Positions 27,035-37,470 of a DNA stretch of 64,000 nt are shown one piece after another. The notes beneath the pieces were generated by a model. The model was not told where the DNA came from, searched no databases, and saw only the letters and a program-made list of their open reading frames with translations. A program made the translations under genes and the position numbers. The first letter of the stretch is position 1; every line of letters begins with the position of its first letter. The stretch lies in assembly GCF_024054035.1 (NCBI RefSeq), contig NZ_JAMXQU010000007.1, positions 1 to 64,000 of the forward strand, given 5' to 3'. This DNA is from Asaia lannensis NBRC 102526 (GTDB lineage Bacteria > Pseudomonadota > Alphaproteobacteria > Acetobacterales > Acetobacteraceae).

Positions 27035-27542
27035 AAAACGGGAAACTCCGGTCGGCCTTTGTCGCAGCGCGTTCCGGGCCCTGTGCAGTCACAGTGGCCG
27101 ATTTTGCGCGCGTGGCAGAATGTCGAGGTATAGGGGGAAAACAGGTGCCGTCTTGCCAGTTTTCGTGAAACATCGTCGGATGCAGGTCATTGCCCGATCC
27201 GGTAGTTTTCCACAAAACGAGACTGGCAGACTTCATGCGGCCCCTGCGAGTTGTCATCTGCGTCTCAGGCTGAGAACCGGCCTCCCGTTTTCAACTCCGC
27301 GGCCTGGGCCGACAGCTGGGGGAGGGTTTCAGATCCTTGGCGACGCATGAAGTTCGGAGAAAGCGGGAGCGGCACATGACAGGGCAAAGCCTTGCGTCCG
27401 GCGCCGGATCGACCGTTTTCTGATCCTTCTCCCGCAGGATGACTGAAATTGCGTTCTTATGCAAGACTTGCGCCCCTGCCATGTTGACACCGCAATCGGC
27501 TGTCAGATGATACTCTGCCGCGCATACCAGATGAGGCCGCTC
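27035..27542. other. Divergent leader/promoter region between rne and the amidase gene
   Basis: About 500 bases with no convincing protein. It must carry both promoters and probably a long rne 5' leader on the minus strand. Confidence 0.45.
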
Positions 27543-28451
27543 ATGTTCGCCCCCAAACCGACACGCCGCCAGCTCAACGCCCTGATCGGCGGTACGATCG
27601 GTGGTGCGTTTGCGACCGGTGTATTGGGGATAGGCCCGGTCGATGCGTCGGAGCGGAAAACCACGAGCCATGCCAAAGGGCATCATGCCAAGTCACACGG
27701 TCTGACGAATAAGGGCAAAGCCCCTGCAATAACGGGCCGGGCTTCGCCCCCCAGACCGGTCATCATGCTCGACCCCGGCCACGGGGGTAAAGATCCCGGT
27801 GCGATAGGAATAAGCGGCACTTACGAAAAGCATATTGCCGAGGCCGCTGCCAAAGAGCTGTGCAGACAGATCAGGGCCAAAGGTCAGTACGATGTGGTAA
27901 TGACGCGCGCAGACGATCATTTCATCCCGCTCGAAGGGCGCGTCGATCTGGCGCATCGTCACAAGGCGCAGCTGTTTATTTCCATGCATGCCGATGCCCT
28001 GCACGACCCCGATGTACGCGGCGCAAGTGTCTATACCCTGTCGAACGGCGCTTCTGACGCGCAGACAGCCTCTCTGGCGCAAACGGAGAACAGTGCGGAT
28101 CGCTTCGCCGGGCCGGCTTTTCATGGCATGTCGTCGGAAGTGCAGGATATTCTTGCAAGTCTCGTCAATGAGGAAACACGGCGCGGTTCGGCACATATGG
28201 CAGCCAGCGTGGTTTCGGCCTTTCAGCCCCGTATCGGCCTTCTGCGCCATCCTGCCCGTCACGCGGCTTTTGTCGTGCTGAAATCGGCCGACATACCCTC
28301 CGTCCTCGTCGAGATGGGATTCATGTCCAATCGTCATGATGAAGCTGCCCTGCGTCAGGGAGCCTATCGGCAACAGGTCGCAACGGCCATGACGACGGCA
28401 ATCGATCGCTATTTTGCAGGTCAAAGAACGAATCTTGCGCGTTCAGGCTAG
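27543..28451 (+). CDS. N-acetylmuramoyl-L-alanine amidase, Tat-type signal
   Basis: This 302-residue protein cleaves the amide bond between muramic acid and the stem peptide during cell separation. The N-terminus PTRRQLNALIGGTIGGAFATG has the twin-arginine pattern, as in E. coli AmiA and AmiC. The Amidase_3 domain carries the zinc and catalytic motifs DPGHGGKDPGA, EKHIAEA, SMHADA and VLVEMGFMSN. GAGG seven bases before 27543 fixes the start; earlier in-frame ATGs add a non-signal extension. There is no AMIN domain, so it is a short form. The LeuA leader region follows in the same direction. Confidence 0.93.
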   Translation: MFAPKPTRRQLNALIGGTIGGAFATGVLGIGPVDASERKTTSHAKGHHAKSHGLTNKGKAPAITGRASPPRPVIMLDPGHGGKDPGAIGISGTYEKHIAEAAAKELCRQIRAKGQYDVVMTRADDHFIPLEGRVDLAHRHKAQLFISMHADALHDPDVRGASVYTLSNGASDAQTASLAQTENSADRFAGPAFHGMSSEVQDILASLVNEETRRGSAHMAASVVSAFQPRIGLLRHPARHAAFVVLKSADIPSVLVEMGFMSNRHDEAALRQGAYRQQVATAMTTAIDRYFAGQRTNLARSG

Positions 28452-28506
28452 AAAACAGCTGTTCTGCGCTAGGCAAGATCGTGGGTTCTGGGATAGAGAA
28501 GGGGCC

Positions 28507-28611
28507 ATGGACATTCAGTCGCCCTTTTCTGGCATAGGATCCCGTGCAGCCGCACGCGCCGATCTGTGCCCGGGCCTCCTCCTTCGTACGCTTCGACTTA
28601 TCTGCCCCTGA
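28507..28611 (+). CDS. Leucine-rich leader peptide of leuA
   Basis: A 34-codon frame starts at the ATG at 28507 with AGAAGGGG just upstream and ends at TGA 28611, 79 bases before leuA. Its last 16 codons hold six Leu (CTG, CTC, CTC, CTT, CTT, CTT; peptide DLCPGLLLRTLRLICP). Leader peptides rich in the end product's amino acid regulate biosynthetic operons by ribosome stalling in proteobacteria, including leu genes. The stop codon lies within the arm of the following stem-loop. Leader function is inferred from composition and position. Confidence 0.7.
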   Translation: MDIQSPFSGIGSRAAARADLCPGLLLRTLRLICP

Positions 28612-28649
28612 GCGCATATCGCGGCCAGACGAACTGGCGCGTTCAGGGG
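28605..28649 (+). promoter_or_regulatory. Candidate attenuator stem-loop before leuA
   Basis: CCCCTGA-GCGC (28605-28615), which includes the leader stop codon, pairs with GCGC-(GT)-TCAGGGG (28637-28649). Inside it a competing hairpin CGCGGCCAG/CTGGCGCG (28620-28628 with 28634-28641) uses part of the same arm. T-rich sequence follows (GTTACGATCTTGTTGTTC), but there is no clean T run, so it may act by termination or by masking leuA translation. Confidence 0.5.
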
Positions 28650-28690
28650 GTTACGATCTTGTTGTTCAAAGCTACGAAAAAGAGACTGTC

Positions 28691-30262
28691 ATGACCATTA
28701 TTCATCCTTCCTTCGGCACTGTTGCAGACGATCGCGTCATTATTTTCGACACGACCCTGCGCGACGGCGAGCAATCGCCCGGCTTCTCGATGAATCTGGA
28801 AGAGAAGATCCGCATGGCCAAGGCGCTTGAAGAGCTGGGCGTCGACGTAATTGAAGCCGGTTTTCCCGTGGCGTCGCCGGGCGATTTCGAGAGCGTGCAG
28901 AAAATAGCCGAAACTGTGCGCGAGGCGGTGGTTTGCGGTCTGGCCCGAAGCGGCGGCAAACGCGATATCGAGGCGGCGGGTGAAGCCATCGCAAAAGCAC
29001 CGCGCCGACGCATTCACAACTTCATCTCCACCTCGCCGCTGCATATGAAGTACAAGCTGCGCATGGAGCCGGAGACGGTGCTGGAACTGATTGCCGAGGG
29101 CAACAGGACCTCACGCCATTTCACCGACGATGTCCAGTGGTCGGCAGAAGACGGTTCGCGCACCGAGCCTGATTTTCTGTGTCGCTGTGTTGAAGTGGCT
29201 ATCCGCAACGGCGCGACTACGATCAATATTCCCGATACGGTCGGTTTCACGACACCCGACGAATTGCAGGCGATTTTCACCATGCTGCGCGAGCGCGTGC
29301 CGGGTGCGGAAAGGGTGATTTTCTCGACGCATAACCATAACGATCTGGGTCTGGGCGTCGCCAATACGCTGGCCGCTATCGCCGGTGGCGCCCGTCAGAT
29401 CGAATGCACGATCAACGGAATCGGCGAGCGTGCAGGCAATGCCGCGCTTGAGGAAATTGTCATGGCCATTCGCACGCGCCGCGACAAGATCCCGTTCACC
29501 AATCGTATCGACACGCCGCGCCTGCTGGGTATCTCGCGCCTGCTGGCCAATATCACGGGTTTCGACGTCCAGCCCAACAAGGCGATCGTCGGGCGCAATG
29601 CCTTCGCTCATGAGAGCGGCATCCATCAGGATGGTATCCTGAAAAACGCTGCAACCTATGAAATCATGACGCCCGAGAGCGTGGGGTGGAGCAAGACGTC
29701 TCTGGTTCTGGGCAAGCATTCGGGACGCGCAGCGTTCCGCGACAAGCTGAAGGCGTTGGGTTACGAACTGGCCGACGAGAAAATCCAGGATGCGTTCGAG
29801 CGTTTCAAGGTTCTGGCCGATCAGAAAAAGACCGTATTCGACGATGACATCCGCGCTCTGGTCGACGACGAAACACGCGATCATGACCGTATCCGCTTTG
29901 TCTCGCTCGATATTCGTGCCGGTTCGAAGCGTCCGGCAGAGGCCGAGCTGGAATTGCTGGTCGATGGTGATGTGCGCAGTGCCAAAGTGACGGGTAACGG
30001 TCCGGTCGATGCTGCCTTCACGGCGATCGGCGCCATTTTTCCGCATGAGGCCGAGCTGGAGCTGTTCTCTGTCGGTGCGGTCACAGAAGGGACGGATGCC
30101 CAGGCAAAAACCACGGTGCGCCTGCAGGAGGGCGGAAAGATGGTCGATGGGCAGGGGGCCGATGCCGATACGGTCGTCTCGGCCGTACGCGCCTATGTGC
30201 ACGCATTGAACAAGCTCACGGTCAAGCGCGCACGGAGCGAGCCGGAAGCGCTGGTGCTCTGA
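28691..30262 (+). CDS. leuA: 2-isopropylmalate synthase
   Basis: The 523-residue enzyme condenses acetyl-CoA with 2-oxoisovalerate, the first committed step of leucine synthesis. The N-terminal TIM barrel begins VIIFDTTLRDGEQSPGFSMN, with the metal-binding Asp, and includes STHNHNDLGLGVANTLA and the Gly-rich INGIGERAGNA. The C-terminal regulatory LeuA dimer domain starts near residue 400 and should bind leucine for feedback inhibition. ATG 28691 matches the family start. The upstream leader peptide suggests a second, transcriptional or translational, leucine control. It is followed by a strong terminator, so it is a single-gene unit. Confidence 0.97.
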   Translation: MTIIHPSFGTVADDRVIIFDTTLRDGEQSPGFSMNLEEKIRMAKALEELGVDVIEAGFPVASPGDFESVQKIAETVREAVVCGLARSGGKRDIEAAGEAIAKAPRRRIHNFISTSPLHMKYKLRMEPETVLELIAEGNRTSRHFTDDVQWSAEDGSRTEPDFLCRCVEVAIRNGATTINIPDTVGFTTPDELQAIFTMLRERVPGAERVIFSTHNHNDLGLGVANTLAAIAGGARQIECTINGIGERAGNAALEEIVMAIRTRRDKIPFTNRIDTPRLLGISRLLANITGFDVQPNKAIVGRNAFAHESGIHQDGILKNAATYEIMTPESVGWSKTSLVLGKHSGRAAFRDKLKALGYELADEKIQDAFERFKVLADQKKTVFDDDIRALVDDETRDHDRIRFVSLDIRAGSKRPAEAELELLVDGDVRSAKVTGNGPVDAAFTAIGAIFPHEAELELFSVGAVTEGTDAQAKTTVRLQEGGKMVDGQGADADTVVSAVRAYVHALNKLTVKRARSEPEALVL

Positions 30263-30399
30263 ACACCGGCCTCCTCCCGCGAAGGCCTTTCGGAGAAAGA
30301 CTTTCGCGGGAAGGGCAAATGGGTAGATGCGGAATTTCCCTCTGCTGCTTTCGTCTGTTGCGAGAGGAGCGAGCGGGGCAAATCAGGAAAATGGTATCA

Positions 30400-30433
30400 A
30401 AAAAGGGCTCCCGTTTTTTCGGGAGGCCTTTTT
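30400..30433. terminator. Bidirectional terminator between leuA and the lipoprotein gene
   Basis: AAAAAGGGCTCCCG pairs with CGGGAGGCCTTTTT (one mismatch) around a T6 loop. A and T tracts on the two flanks make it active in both directions, serving leuA (plus) and the convergent lipoprotein gene (minus). Confidence 0.85.
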
Positions 30434-30502
30434 CGTGTCGGCAGAATAAAGAGGCGCTAGCCGGCGCATGACGCCTGCCTCTTTGCTCCGGGTCAGCGTG
30501 GC

Positions 30503-30979
30503 TCAGTAGCCCTGATTATAGGCGGGGTAGCCCTGCTGGACAGGATAGCCGTTCTGCCCGTTAGCATATTGACCGTTGGGGTACTGTCCGTTCGGATATT
30601 GGCCATTCGGGTACTGACCATTGGTGTAGGCGGGTTGCGCATAGCCCTGCTGCGGCGGGGCCTGATTATAATACCCGCCCTGATTGGCATAACCGCTCTG
30701 GGCGTAGGTTCCGCCGGGGCGGTTCGGTGTAGTGGCTGCGCCACCCGCAGCGCCGACAAGACCACCGGCAAGCGCACCGATGGCGGCGCCGCGTCCGCCT
30801 CCGGCCAGAGCCCCAATCGCCGCACCGGCGCCACCGCCGATAAGCGCGCCCGAACCCGCCCGAGCCCCGGGGTCATAAGGGCTGCCGCAGCCACTCAGCA
30901 GAGCGCATAGTCCGGCAAGGCCCAGTGCGGTGGCGGGCCTTCCGAAAGAGCGGGTACGTGGCGTGGTACGAAAGGTCAT
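30503..30979 (-). CDS. Glycine-zipper lipoprotein with NGQYP repeats
   Basis: The 158-residue protein has a lipoprotein signal (lipobox LSGC), then the conserved block GSPYDPGARAGSGALIGGGAGAAIGALAGG with glycine-zipper repeats (GAAIGALAGG twice). This is followed by a Tyr/Gln/Asn/Gly-rich tail with four consecutive NGQY[P/A] units (about 120-139). Glycine-zipper proteins often sit in or at the outer membrane. The repeat codons differ between units, so the repeat is kept at protein level rather than freshly duplicated. The neighbour at 31013-31282 is a close paralogue lacking the tail. Confidence 0.82.
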   Translation of the reverse strand: MTFRTTPRTRSFGRPATALGLAGLCALLSGCGSPYDPGARAGSGALIGGGAGAAIGALAGGGRGAAIGALAGGLVGAAGGAATTPNRPGGTYAQSGYANQGGYYNQAPPQQGYAQPAYTNGQYPNGQYPNGQYPNGQYANGQNGYPVQQGYPAYNQGY

Positions 30980-31012
30980 GACTGGGTCTCGGTCAAAATG
31001 GTTGGTGAGGGA

Positions 31013-31282
31013 TCAATAGCCCGAACGCGGGCGGTTCGGCGTGGTTGCGGCACCGCCGGCTGCACCGAGTGCACCGCCTGCGAGTGCACCGATGGCTGCA
31101 CCGCGTCCGCCGCCGGCAAGGGCGCCGATGGCGGCACCGCCACCTGCGCCGATCAGGGCGCCTGAACCGGCACGTGCGCCGGGATCATAGGGATTACCGC
31201 AAGCGCTCAGGCCCAGCATGCCGACGCAGGCCGAAAGTGCAGCGAGATTGCGCGGGCGGAAGAAGGAGTTACGCTTGGTCAT
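31013..31282 (-). CDS. Glycine-zipper lipoprotein (short paralogue)
   Basis: This 89-residue lipoprotein (lipobox LSAC) shares the block CGNPYDPGARAGSGALIG and the GAAIGALAGGGRGAAIGALAGG zipper with the next gene, and ends at TTPNRPRSGY where the longer paralogue continues into its repeat tail. The two lie in tandem, 33 bases apart, as expected for a duplication. ATG 31282 is preferred because AGGA is 11 bases upstream; ATG 31294 sits almost on top of that site. Confidence 0.8.
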   Translation of the reverse strand: MTKRNSFFRPRNLAALSACVGMLGLSACGNPYDPGARAGSGALIGAGGGAAIGALAGGGRGAAIGALAGGALGAAGGAATTPNRPRSGY

Positions 31283-31677
31283 GATGTCTGTCATCCTGAT
31301 GAATTATTTTACACCGTTAGAACGAAGTGGCTTTTTTCCAGTTTCTTAAGACCACTCAGTCGTGATCGGCTTGATCGGGACAGTCGTGCCGGGGCGCGTT
31401 CGAAGAATGGCGCATAAATGGCAGGCTGAGGACGCAGTGTAACCAAAAGTAACGCACTTAATACCGAGAACGTGTCAGGGAATTTTGGTCATTAAACCGC
31501 AATTTTCCCTGATCGGGTCTTGCTCACCAATCGCTGCACCGGTAAGGCCTGCGCCAGAATATTCCGCGTCTCACCCCAACACTGTTCTCAGCGCGATGAC
31601 CTCCAGCGAGGCATCTGTTCACAGGGTGAAGGCAGGATGCGGGACGCGCGCACAATCTCTTCGGCCAGGAGGCTTGA
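31283..31677. other. Divergent upstream region of the lipoprotein pair and mreB
   Basis: No gene is recognised in nearly 400 bases. AT-rich segments near 31300-31350 and 31480-31510 are the likeliest promoter locations for the two divergent units; I cannot assign boxes with confidence. Confidence 0.45.
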
Positions 31678-32724
<1,047 letters not shown>

Positions 32725-32745
32725 TAGTCAGGGGGCATCCCGCCG

Positions 32746-33690
32746 ATGCTGTCGATTCAGGGGCGACACGCACTCGCGAAGCTGATGCTGCCATTTTTTT
32801 TCGTGTTGGCGATCGGGCTGATCATGCTCGGTCTCACGCGCAGACCGGCAGTCGACGCCTTGCGCATGAGGCTGGCGGACGGCCTGTCGCCTGCCTACAA
32901 ATTGCTGGCAGCGCCTGAAAACGGGATCGCCCATATCCGCCAGACCCTTGTAGGACTGACCGATATGGCGGGCGAGAACGCCCGGTTGCGTGCCGAAAAC
33001 CAGAAACTCCGGCGCTGGTACGATGTGGCTGTGGCAATGGCCAATGAGAACGCCCAGCTCAAGGCCAGCCTGCACTGGATTCCCGATAACGCGCCGAATT
33101 TCGTCAGCGGTCATGCCCTGCGTGATGCTGGCGGGTTATACGGTCGCTCGGTTCTTCTTGCCGTTGGAGAAGGGCATAACATTGTGCCGGGCGATGTAGC
33201 GCTCGATGCCGCCGGGCTGCTCGGTCGTGTGACGGAAACGGGCGACCGCACGGTGCGCATCCTCATGATCAACGATGAGGCCAGCCGTATTCCGGTCATG
33301 CTTACGGCATCGCGTGGCAACGCCATCATGGCGGGAGACGGATCGCCTTACCCAAGACTGATCTATTATGCGCAGGACAATCGCCCGGTCGAGGGCGAGC
33401 GTGTCGTCACGGGCGAGCAGCCCGCCCCCGAAGGGCGCGACCATGGTGGTTTTGCCGGTATGCCGGGCGGTCTGATCGTTGGAACCGTGCATTATCTGCG
33501 TCCCGGCAGCCCCGTGGTTATTCCCGAGGCTTCGCTGGATCATCCGGATATCATACGCGTCTTCAACTACATGAATGCCGATCACACCGGGCCGGATGCC
33601 CCGGGCCGTGTGCGGATCATGCCCTCTATGCCGGTTGCGCCCGAGTTGCCGTTTATCCCGTTCCAGAAACCGATAAGAGGGCAGGGCTGA
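32746..33690 (+). CDS. mreC: Rod shape-determining protein MreC
   Basis: This 314-residue protein has one membrane helix (about 11-30), a coiled coil (roughly 65-100, ENARLRAENQKLRRWYDVAVAMANENAQLKA) and the periplasmic MreC beta domain (ALRDAGGLYGRSVLLAVG, GLLGRVTETG, GLIVGTVHYLRPGS). It links MreB to PBP2. It is 21 bases after mreB and two bases before mreD. Confidence 0.96.
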   Translation: MLSIQGRHALAKLMLPFFFVLAIGLIMLGLTRRPAVDALRMRLADGLSPAYKLLAAPENGIAHIRQTLVGLTDMAGENARLRAENQKLRRWYDVAVAMANENAQLKASLHWIPDNAPNFVSGHALRDAGGLYGRSVLLAVGEGHNIVPGDVALDAAGLLGRVTETGDRTVRILMINDEASRIPVMLTASRGNAIMAGDGSPYPRLIYYAQDNRPVEGERVVTGEQPAPEGRDHGGFAGMPGGLIVGTVHYLRPGSPVVIPEASLDHPDIIRVFNYMNADHTGPDAPGRVRIMPSMPVAPELPFIPFQKPIRGQG

Positions 33691-33692
33691 TT

Positions 33693-34259
33693 ATGGCGAT
33701 CCATCGGCACGCCCCTGATATCCATCCCGGCATTGCACCAAGACAGACCCTGCGTCGACGGATCGATCAGATCATGCGCGCCCTGTTGCCGTCGCTGTTC
33801 ATCATTCTGTGCGTCGTGCTGCTCTCGGCGGGGCTGGGCATTCCGGGGCAGGGGGAGCTCAGCTTCGGTATTGCGGCGGGAACGGTATTCTTCTGGTCTG
33901 CGCACAGACCGCAATCCATGACGCCTTTCATGACGTTTTGTGTAGGGGTGGTATGCGACTTTCTGAACTTCGGCCCCCCAGGCGTCTTTCTTTTCTCGCT
34001 TCTCGTCTTTCATGGCGTGGCCCACTTGTGGCGTTACGGATTGAGCCGCATCAGTTTCCTTTTCGCCTGGGCTTTGCTTGGGGGGCTCGCTCTTGTTTTG
34101 TCGTTGTTCGGATGGGTCATCGCGTGTATCGGGACGTTAACATTGCTGTCACCGGGACCGAGTCTCTTCCAGACAGCAGTGACAATTGGTATTTACCCAA
34201 CGTTAAGCGCTCTGTTTACATGGGCGCGTCGCACGGTGGCAGACCCTGAACAAGCCTGA
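33693..34259 (+). CDS. mreD: Rod shape-determining protein MreD
   Basis: A 188-residue membrane protein with about five hydrophobic helices; the FCVGVVCDFLNFGPPGVFLFSLLVFHG block matches MreD. Sequence conservation in this family is low, but position between mreC and mrdA settles the call. A gap of about 120 bases to mrdA contains no gene. Confidence 0.92.
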   Translation: MAIHRHAPDIHPGIAPRQTLRRRIDQIMRALLPSLFIILCVVLLSAGLGIPGQGELSFGIAAGTVFFWSAHRPQSMTPFMTFCVGVVCDFLNFGPPGVFLFSLLVFHGVAHLWRYGLSRISFLFAWALLGGLALVLSLFGWVIACIGTLTLLSPGPSLFQTAVTIGIYPTLSALFTWARRTVADPEQA

Positions 34260-34382
34260 AGGCCCGGTTTTGAACATGATGTTCCGTCGCAACGCAGCGT
34301 TACCGACCGGACGTCCGACAGGCGTTTGCACGGCTACGGCCTGTTGCGCACCGATGTCTGACGGCAGGCGCATTGCCACGCG

Positions 34383-36287
34383 ATGAAGTTCAGAAAGACG
34401 CCTTCAGCCCGGTCGCGCAGCAAGCGTGAAGAGGTCACACCGTCGCGCGGCGTGTTCACGCGTCGTGCGCTTCTGGTTCTGGCAACCCAGGCCGGCGTGC
34501 TGGGCGTGCTGGGCAAGAAGCTTTACGATCTGCAGGTCAACGAAGGCGACCATCTGCGCGATCTGGCGGCACGTAACCGTACCAGCAAGCGCCTTCTCGC
34601 CCCGGCGCGCGGGCAGATCGTCGATCGGTTCGGCATTCAGCTTGCGGGCAACAAGGTCAACTGGCGTGCGCTGCTCATGCCCGAAGAGACGACCGATATC
34701 CACGCGACGATTGCCCGTTTCGGGCAGATCATCGCGCTCGATGAGCGCGATCAGGCCCGCATCGAGCGCGACCTGCGTCATCTGCGCAAATATGTGCCCG
34801 TATCGCTCAAGGATTTCCTGAGCTGGGACGATATGGCGCGTATCGAGCTCAATGCGCCAAGCCTGCCCGGGGTCCTGATCGATGTCGGTACGACACGACT
34901 CTATCCCTATGGATCGCAGCTTGCCCATATCGTCGGTTACGTCGCGCCACCCAATGAACGTGACGTTGCATCGACCCCCATGATGGCGCTGCCCGGCATG
35001 CGTGCCGGGCGCGCAGGCATCGAGCAGACGCAGGATACCCTGCTGCGCGGCGAACCCGGTTCGGTCGAGATGGAGGTGAACTCCAAGGGCCGCGTCATGG
35101 GCGAGATGAACCGTATCGACGGCCAGCAGGGCGACGAGGTTGTGCTCACCATCGATGCCGGATTGCAGCAGATGGTGCTCAACCGCATTGGCGATCAGGC
35201 CGCGAGTGTCGTGGTGATGGATTGCCGCAATGGCGAGGTGCTGGCCATGGTCAGCACACCGTCTTTCGATCCGTCGCTGTTCGATTCAGGCGTCAGCCAC
35301 GCCCAATGGATCGAATGGACCAATAACGTCCGTACGCCGCTCATCAACAAGACCGTAGCCGGCGTCTATCCTCCCGGATCGACATTCAAGCCTGCCGTAG
35401 CGCTTGCAGCGTTGCAGTCAGGGCAGATCAGCCCGCAGGACCGGTTCAACTGCCCCGGCTATTACGATATGGGCGGTGTGCGTTTTCATTGCTGGTCGCG
35501 CTGGGGGCATGGCAATATCACCATGCAGCAGGCGCTCATGTACAGCTGCGACGTCTATTTCTATCTGGCGGCGCGCAAGATCGGCATGGACCCCATCAAG
35601 GCCATGGCCAATGATTTCGGTCTGGGCACGAAGCTCGATATTGAGCTGCCTCATATACGCTCAGGCGTGATTCCGACGCCCGAATGGCGGCAGAAGCACG
35701 GCTATCACTGGAACGGGGGCGATACCGTCAATGCCGGTATCGGTCAGGGTTTTGTGCAGGTCACACCGCTCGAACTCGCGACCTATGTGTCGCGCATTGC
35801 CTCAGGGCGCAACATAACGCCTCATCTCGTACGCAGGATCGACGAGCACGATTCAGAGCATACGCCGCTCGATGCCGCCCCTGTGCTCGATATTCCCGAC
35901 GCGCATCTCAACGTCATCCGTGAGGGTATGTTCGATGTCGTCAATGCGCCAAGGGGCACGGCTCCGAAGGCGCGTCTGAGCATCCCCGATGTCGCGATGG
36001 CCGGCAAGACAGGTTCGGCGCAGGTGCGTCGCGTATCCCGTGCCCTGCGCGAGAGCGGTCATTTCAATTCGATGAACCTGCCATGGGAGGAACGTCCCCA
36101 TGCGCTGTTCATCTGCTTTGCGCCGTATGATGCGCCGCGCTACGCCATTTCCGTCGTGATCGAGCATGGCAACGGCGGTGCCGATGCCGCAGCGCCTCTG
36201 GCGCGTGACATCATGACCGACACGCTGTTGCGCGATCCGGTCAATCACGATCATGCACCCGGTCAGGCCGTCGCGGACGCCGAATAA
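34383..36287 (+). CDS. mrdA: Penicillin-binding protein 2 (elongasome transpeptidase)
   Basis: The 634-residue protein has one N-terminal membrane helix (about 23-42), the non-catalytic PBP dimer domain, and the transpeptidase domain with STFK (Ser333 nucleophile), the SCD form of the SxN motif (MYSCDVYFY) and KTG at 542-544. It cross-links peptidoglycan during side-wall growth with RodA. It ends one base into the rodA start (TAATG), giving tight coupling. Confidence 0.97.
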   Translation: MKFRKTPSARSRSKREEVTPSRGVFTRRALLVLATQAGVLGVLGKKLYDLQVNEGDHLRDLAARNRTSKRLLAPARGQIVDRFGIQLAGNKVNWRALLMPEETTDIHATIARFGQIIALDERDQARIERDLRHLRKYVPVSLKDFLSWDDMARIELNAPSLPGVLIDVGTTRLYPYGSQLAHIVGYVAPPNERDVASTPMMALPGMRAGRAGIEQTQDTLLRGEPGSVEMEVNSKGRVMGEMNRIDGQQGDEVVLTIDAGLQQMVLNRIGDQAASVVVMDCRNGEVLAMVSTPSFDPSLFDSGVSHAQWIEWTNNVRTPLINKTVAGVYPPGSTFKPAVALAALQSGQISPQDRFNCPGYYDMGGVRFHCWSRWGHGNITMQQALMYSCDVYFYLAARKIGMDPIKAMANDFGLGTKLDIELPHIRSGVIPTPEWRQKHGYHWNGGDTVNAGIGQGFVQVTPLELATYVSRIASGRNITPHLVRRIDEHDSEHTPLDAAPVLDIPDAHLNVIREGMFDVVNAPRGTAPKARLSIPDVAMAGKTGSAQVRRVSRALRESGHFNSMNLPWEERPHALFICFAPYDAPRYAISVVIEHGNGGADAAAPLARDIMTDTLLRDPVNHDHAPGQAVADAE

Positions 36288-37441
36288 TGAACTGGCAGAA
36301 ACGCCTCTGGCGCCCCGAGCCGAGTTTCAGGCTGCTGGGCAAACTGCTTCAGATCAACTGGCTGTATGTGCTGCTGATCTGTGCGTTGGCCGGTGTGGGG
36401 TATCTGGCGCTCTATTCCGCAGGCGGTGGTACGGCAAAGCCTTTTGCACGGCCACAGATGGTGCGTTTCGGCTTTGGCCTGGTCATGATGATCGTTGTGG
36501 CCCTGACCAGTCCGCGTGTGCTTCGTCTGCTTTCCATCCCGATCTATATCGCTGCCATCACACTTCTGACGCTCGTGCTGCGCATGGGGCATGTCGGTAA
36601 AGGCGCCGAACGCTGGATCAATCTGGCCGGTATCCAGTTCCAGCCTTCCGAATTCGCCAAGATCGCTCTCGTCCTGGCCCTGACGAGCTGGTTTCATCGC
36701 ATCGATATCAAGCGCATGGGCAACCCCCTTCGCCTGATTCCGCCTGCCTTGCTCACCCTGCTGCCGGTTGCTCTTGTGCTCAAGGAGCCCAATCTGGGCA
36801 CGGCGGTCATTATCGGGCTCATCGGTGCGACCATGTTTTTCGCTGCGGGCATGCGTCTGTGGCAGATTGCGCTGCTCGTGGCGCCGGTACCGTTTCTGGG
36901 CAAGTTCGTTTACGCGCATCTGCACGACTACCAGAAAGCCCGTATCGATACCTTTCTTCACCCCGAACACGATCCGCTTGGGGCGGGGTATAATATCATC
37001 CAGTCCAAGATTGCCCTGGGTTCGGGTGGTATGTGGGGCGAGGGCTATCTGCGCGGCACACAGGGGCAGCTGAACTTTCTGCCCGAGAAGCAGACCGATT
37101 TCATTTTCACCATGATCGGTGAGGAATGGGGTTATGCAGGGGCCGTATCGGTCATCGGTCTGCTCGCTTTGCTGGTCGTCGGGGGCATGCTCATGTCCAT
37201 GCGCAGCCGCAATCAGTTCGGTCGTCTTCTGGCACTTGGCATTTCGGTCGATTTCTTTCTCTACTGCGCCGTCAACCTGTCCATGGTCATGGGTGTGATC
37301 CCGGTCGGTGGTGTGCCTTTGCCGCTCATTTCCTATGGCGGCTCGGCCATGCTGACGATGATGTTCGGCTTCGGGCTGCTGCTTTCTGCCTGGGTGCATC
37401 GCAACGAACGCGATGTGGTCGAACGCAAGCCCGATCTTTGA
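36287..37441 (+). CDS. mrdB: Peptidoglycan glycosyltransferase RodA
   Basis: The 384-residue SEDS-family protein has about ten membrane helices. Family motifs include GAERWINLAGIQFQPSEFAKIAL, HPEHDPLGAGYNIIQSKIALGSGG and the C-terminal IPVGGVPLPLISYGGSAML. It polymerises glycan strands with PBP2. The start overlaps the mrdA stop by one base. It is the last shape gene of the operon; a DUF3293 gene follows 29 bases later. Confidence 0.97.
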   Translation: MNWQKRLWRPEPSFRLLGKLLQINWLYVLLICALAGVGYLALYSAGGGTAKPFARPQMVRFGFGLVMMIVVALTSPRVLRLLSIPIYIAAITLLTLVLRMGHVGKGAERWINLAGIQFQPSEFAKIALVLALTSWFHRIDIKRMGNPLRLIPPALLTLLPVALVLKEPNLGTAVIIGLIGATMFFAAGMRLWQIALLVAPVPFLGKFVYAHLHDYQKARIDTFLHPEHDPLGAGYNIIQSKIALGSGGMWGEGYLRGTQGQLNFLPEKQTDFIFTMIGEEWGYAGAVSVIGLLALLVVGGMLMSMRSRNQFGRLLALGISVDFFLYCAVNLSMVMGVIPVGGVPLPLISYGGSAMLTMMFGFGLLLSAWVHRNERDVVERKPDL

Positions 37442-37470
37442 GGCGCATAAGACCGCCGACCGGATCCGGC

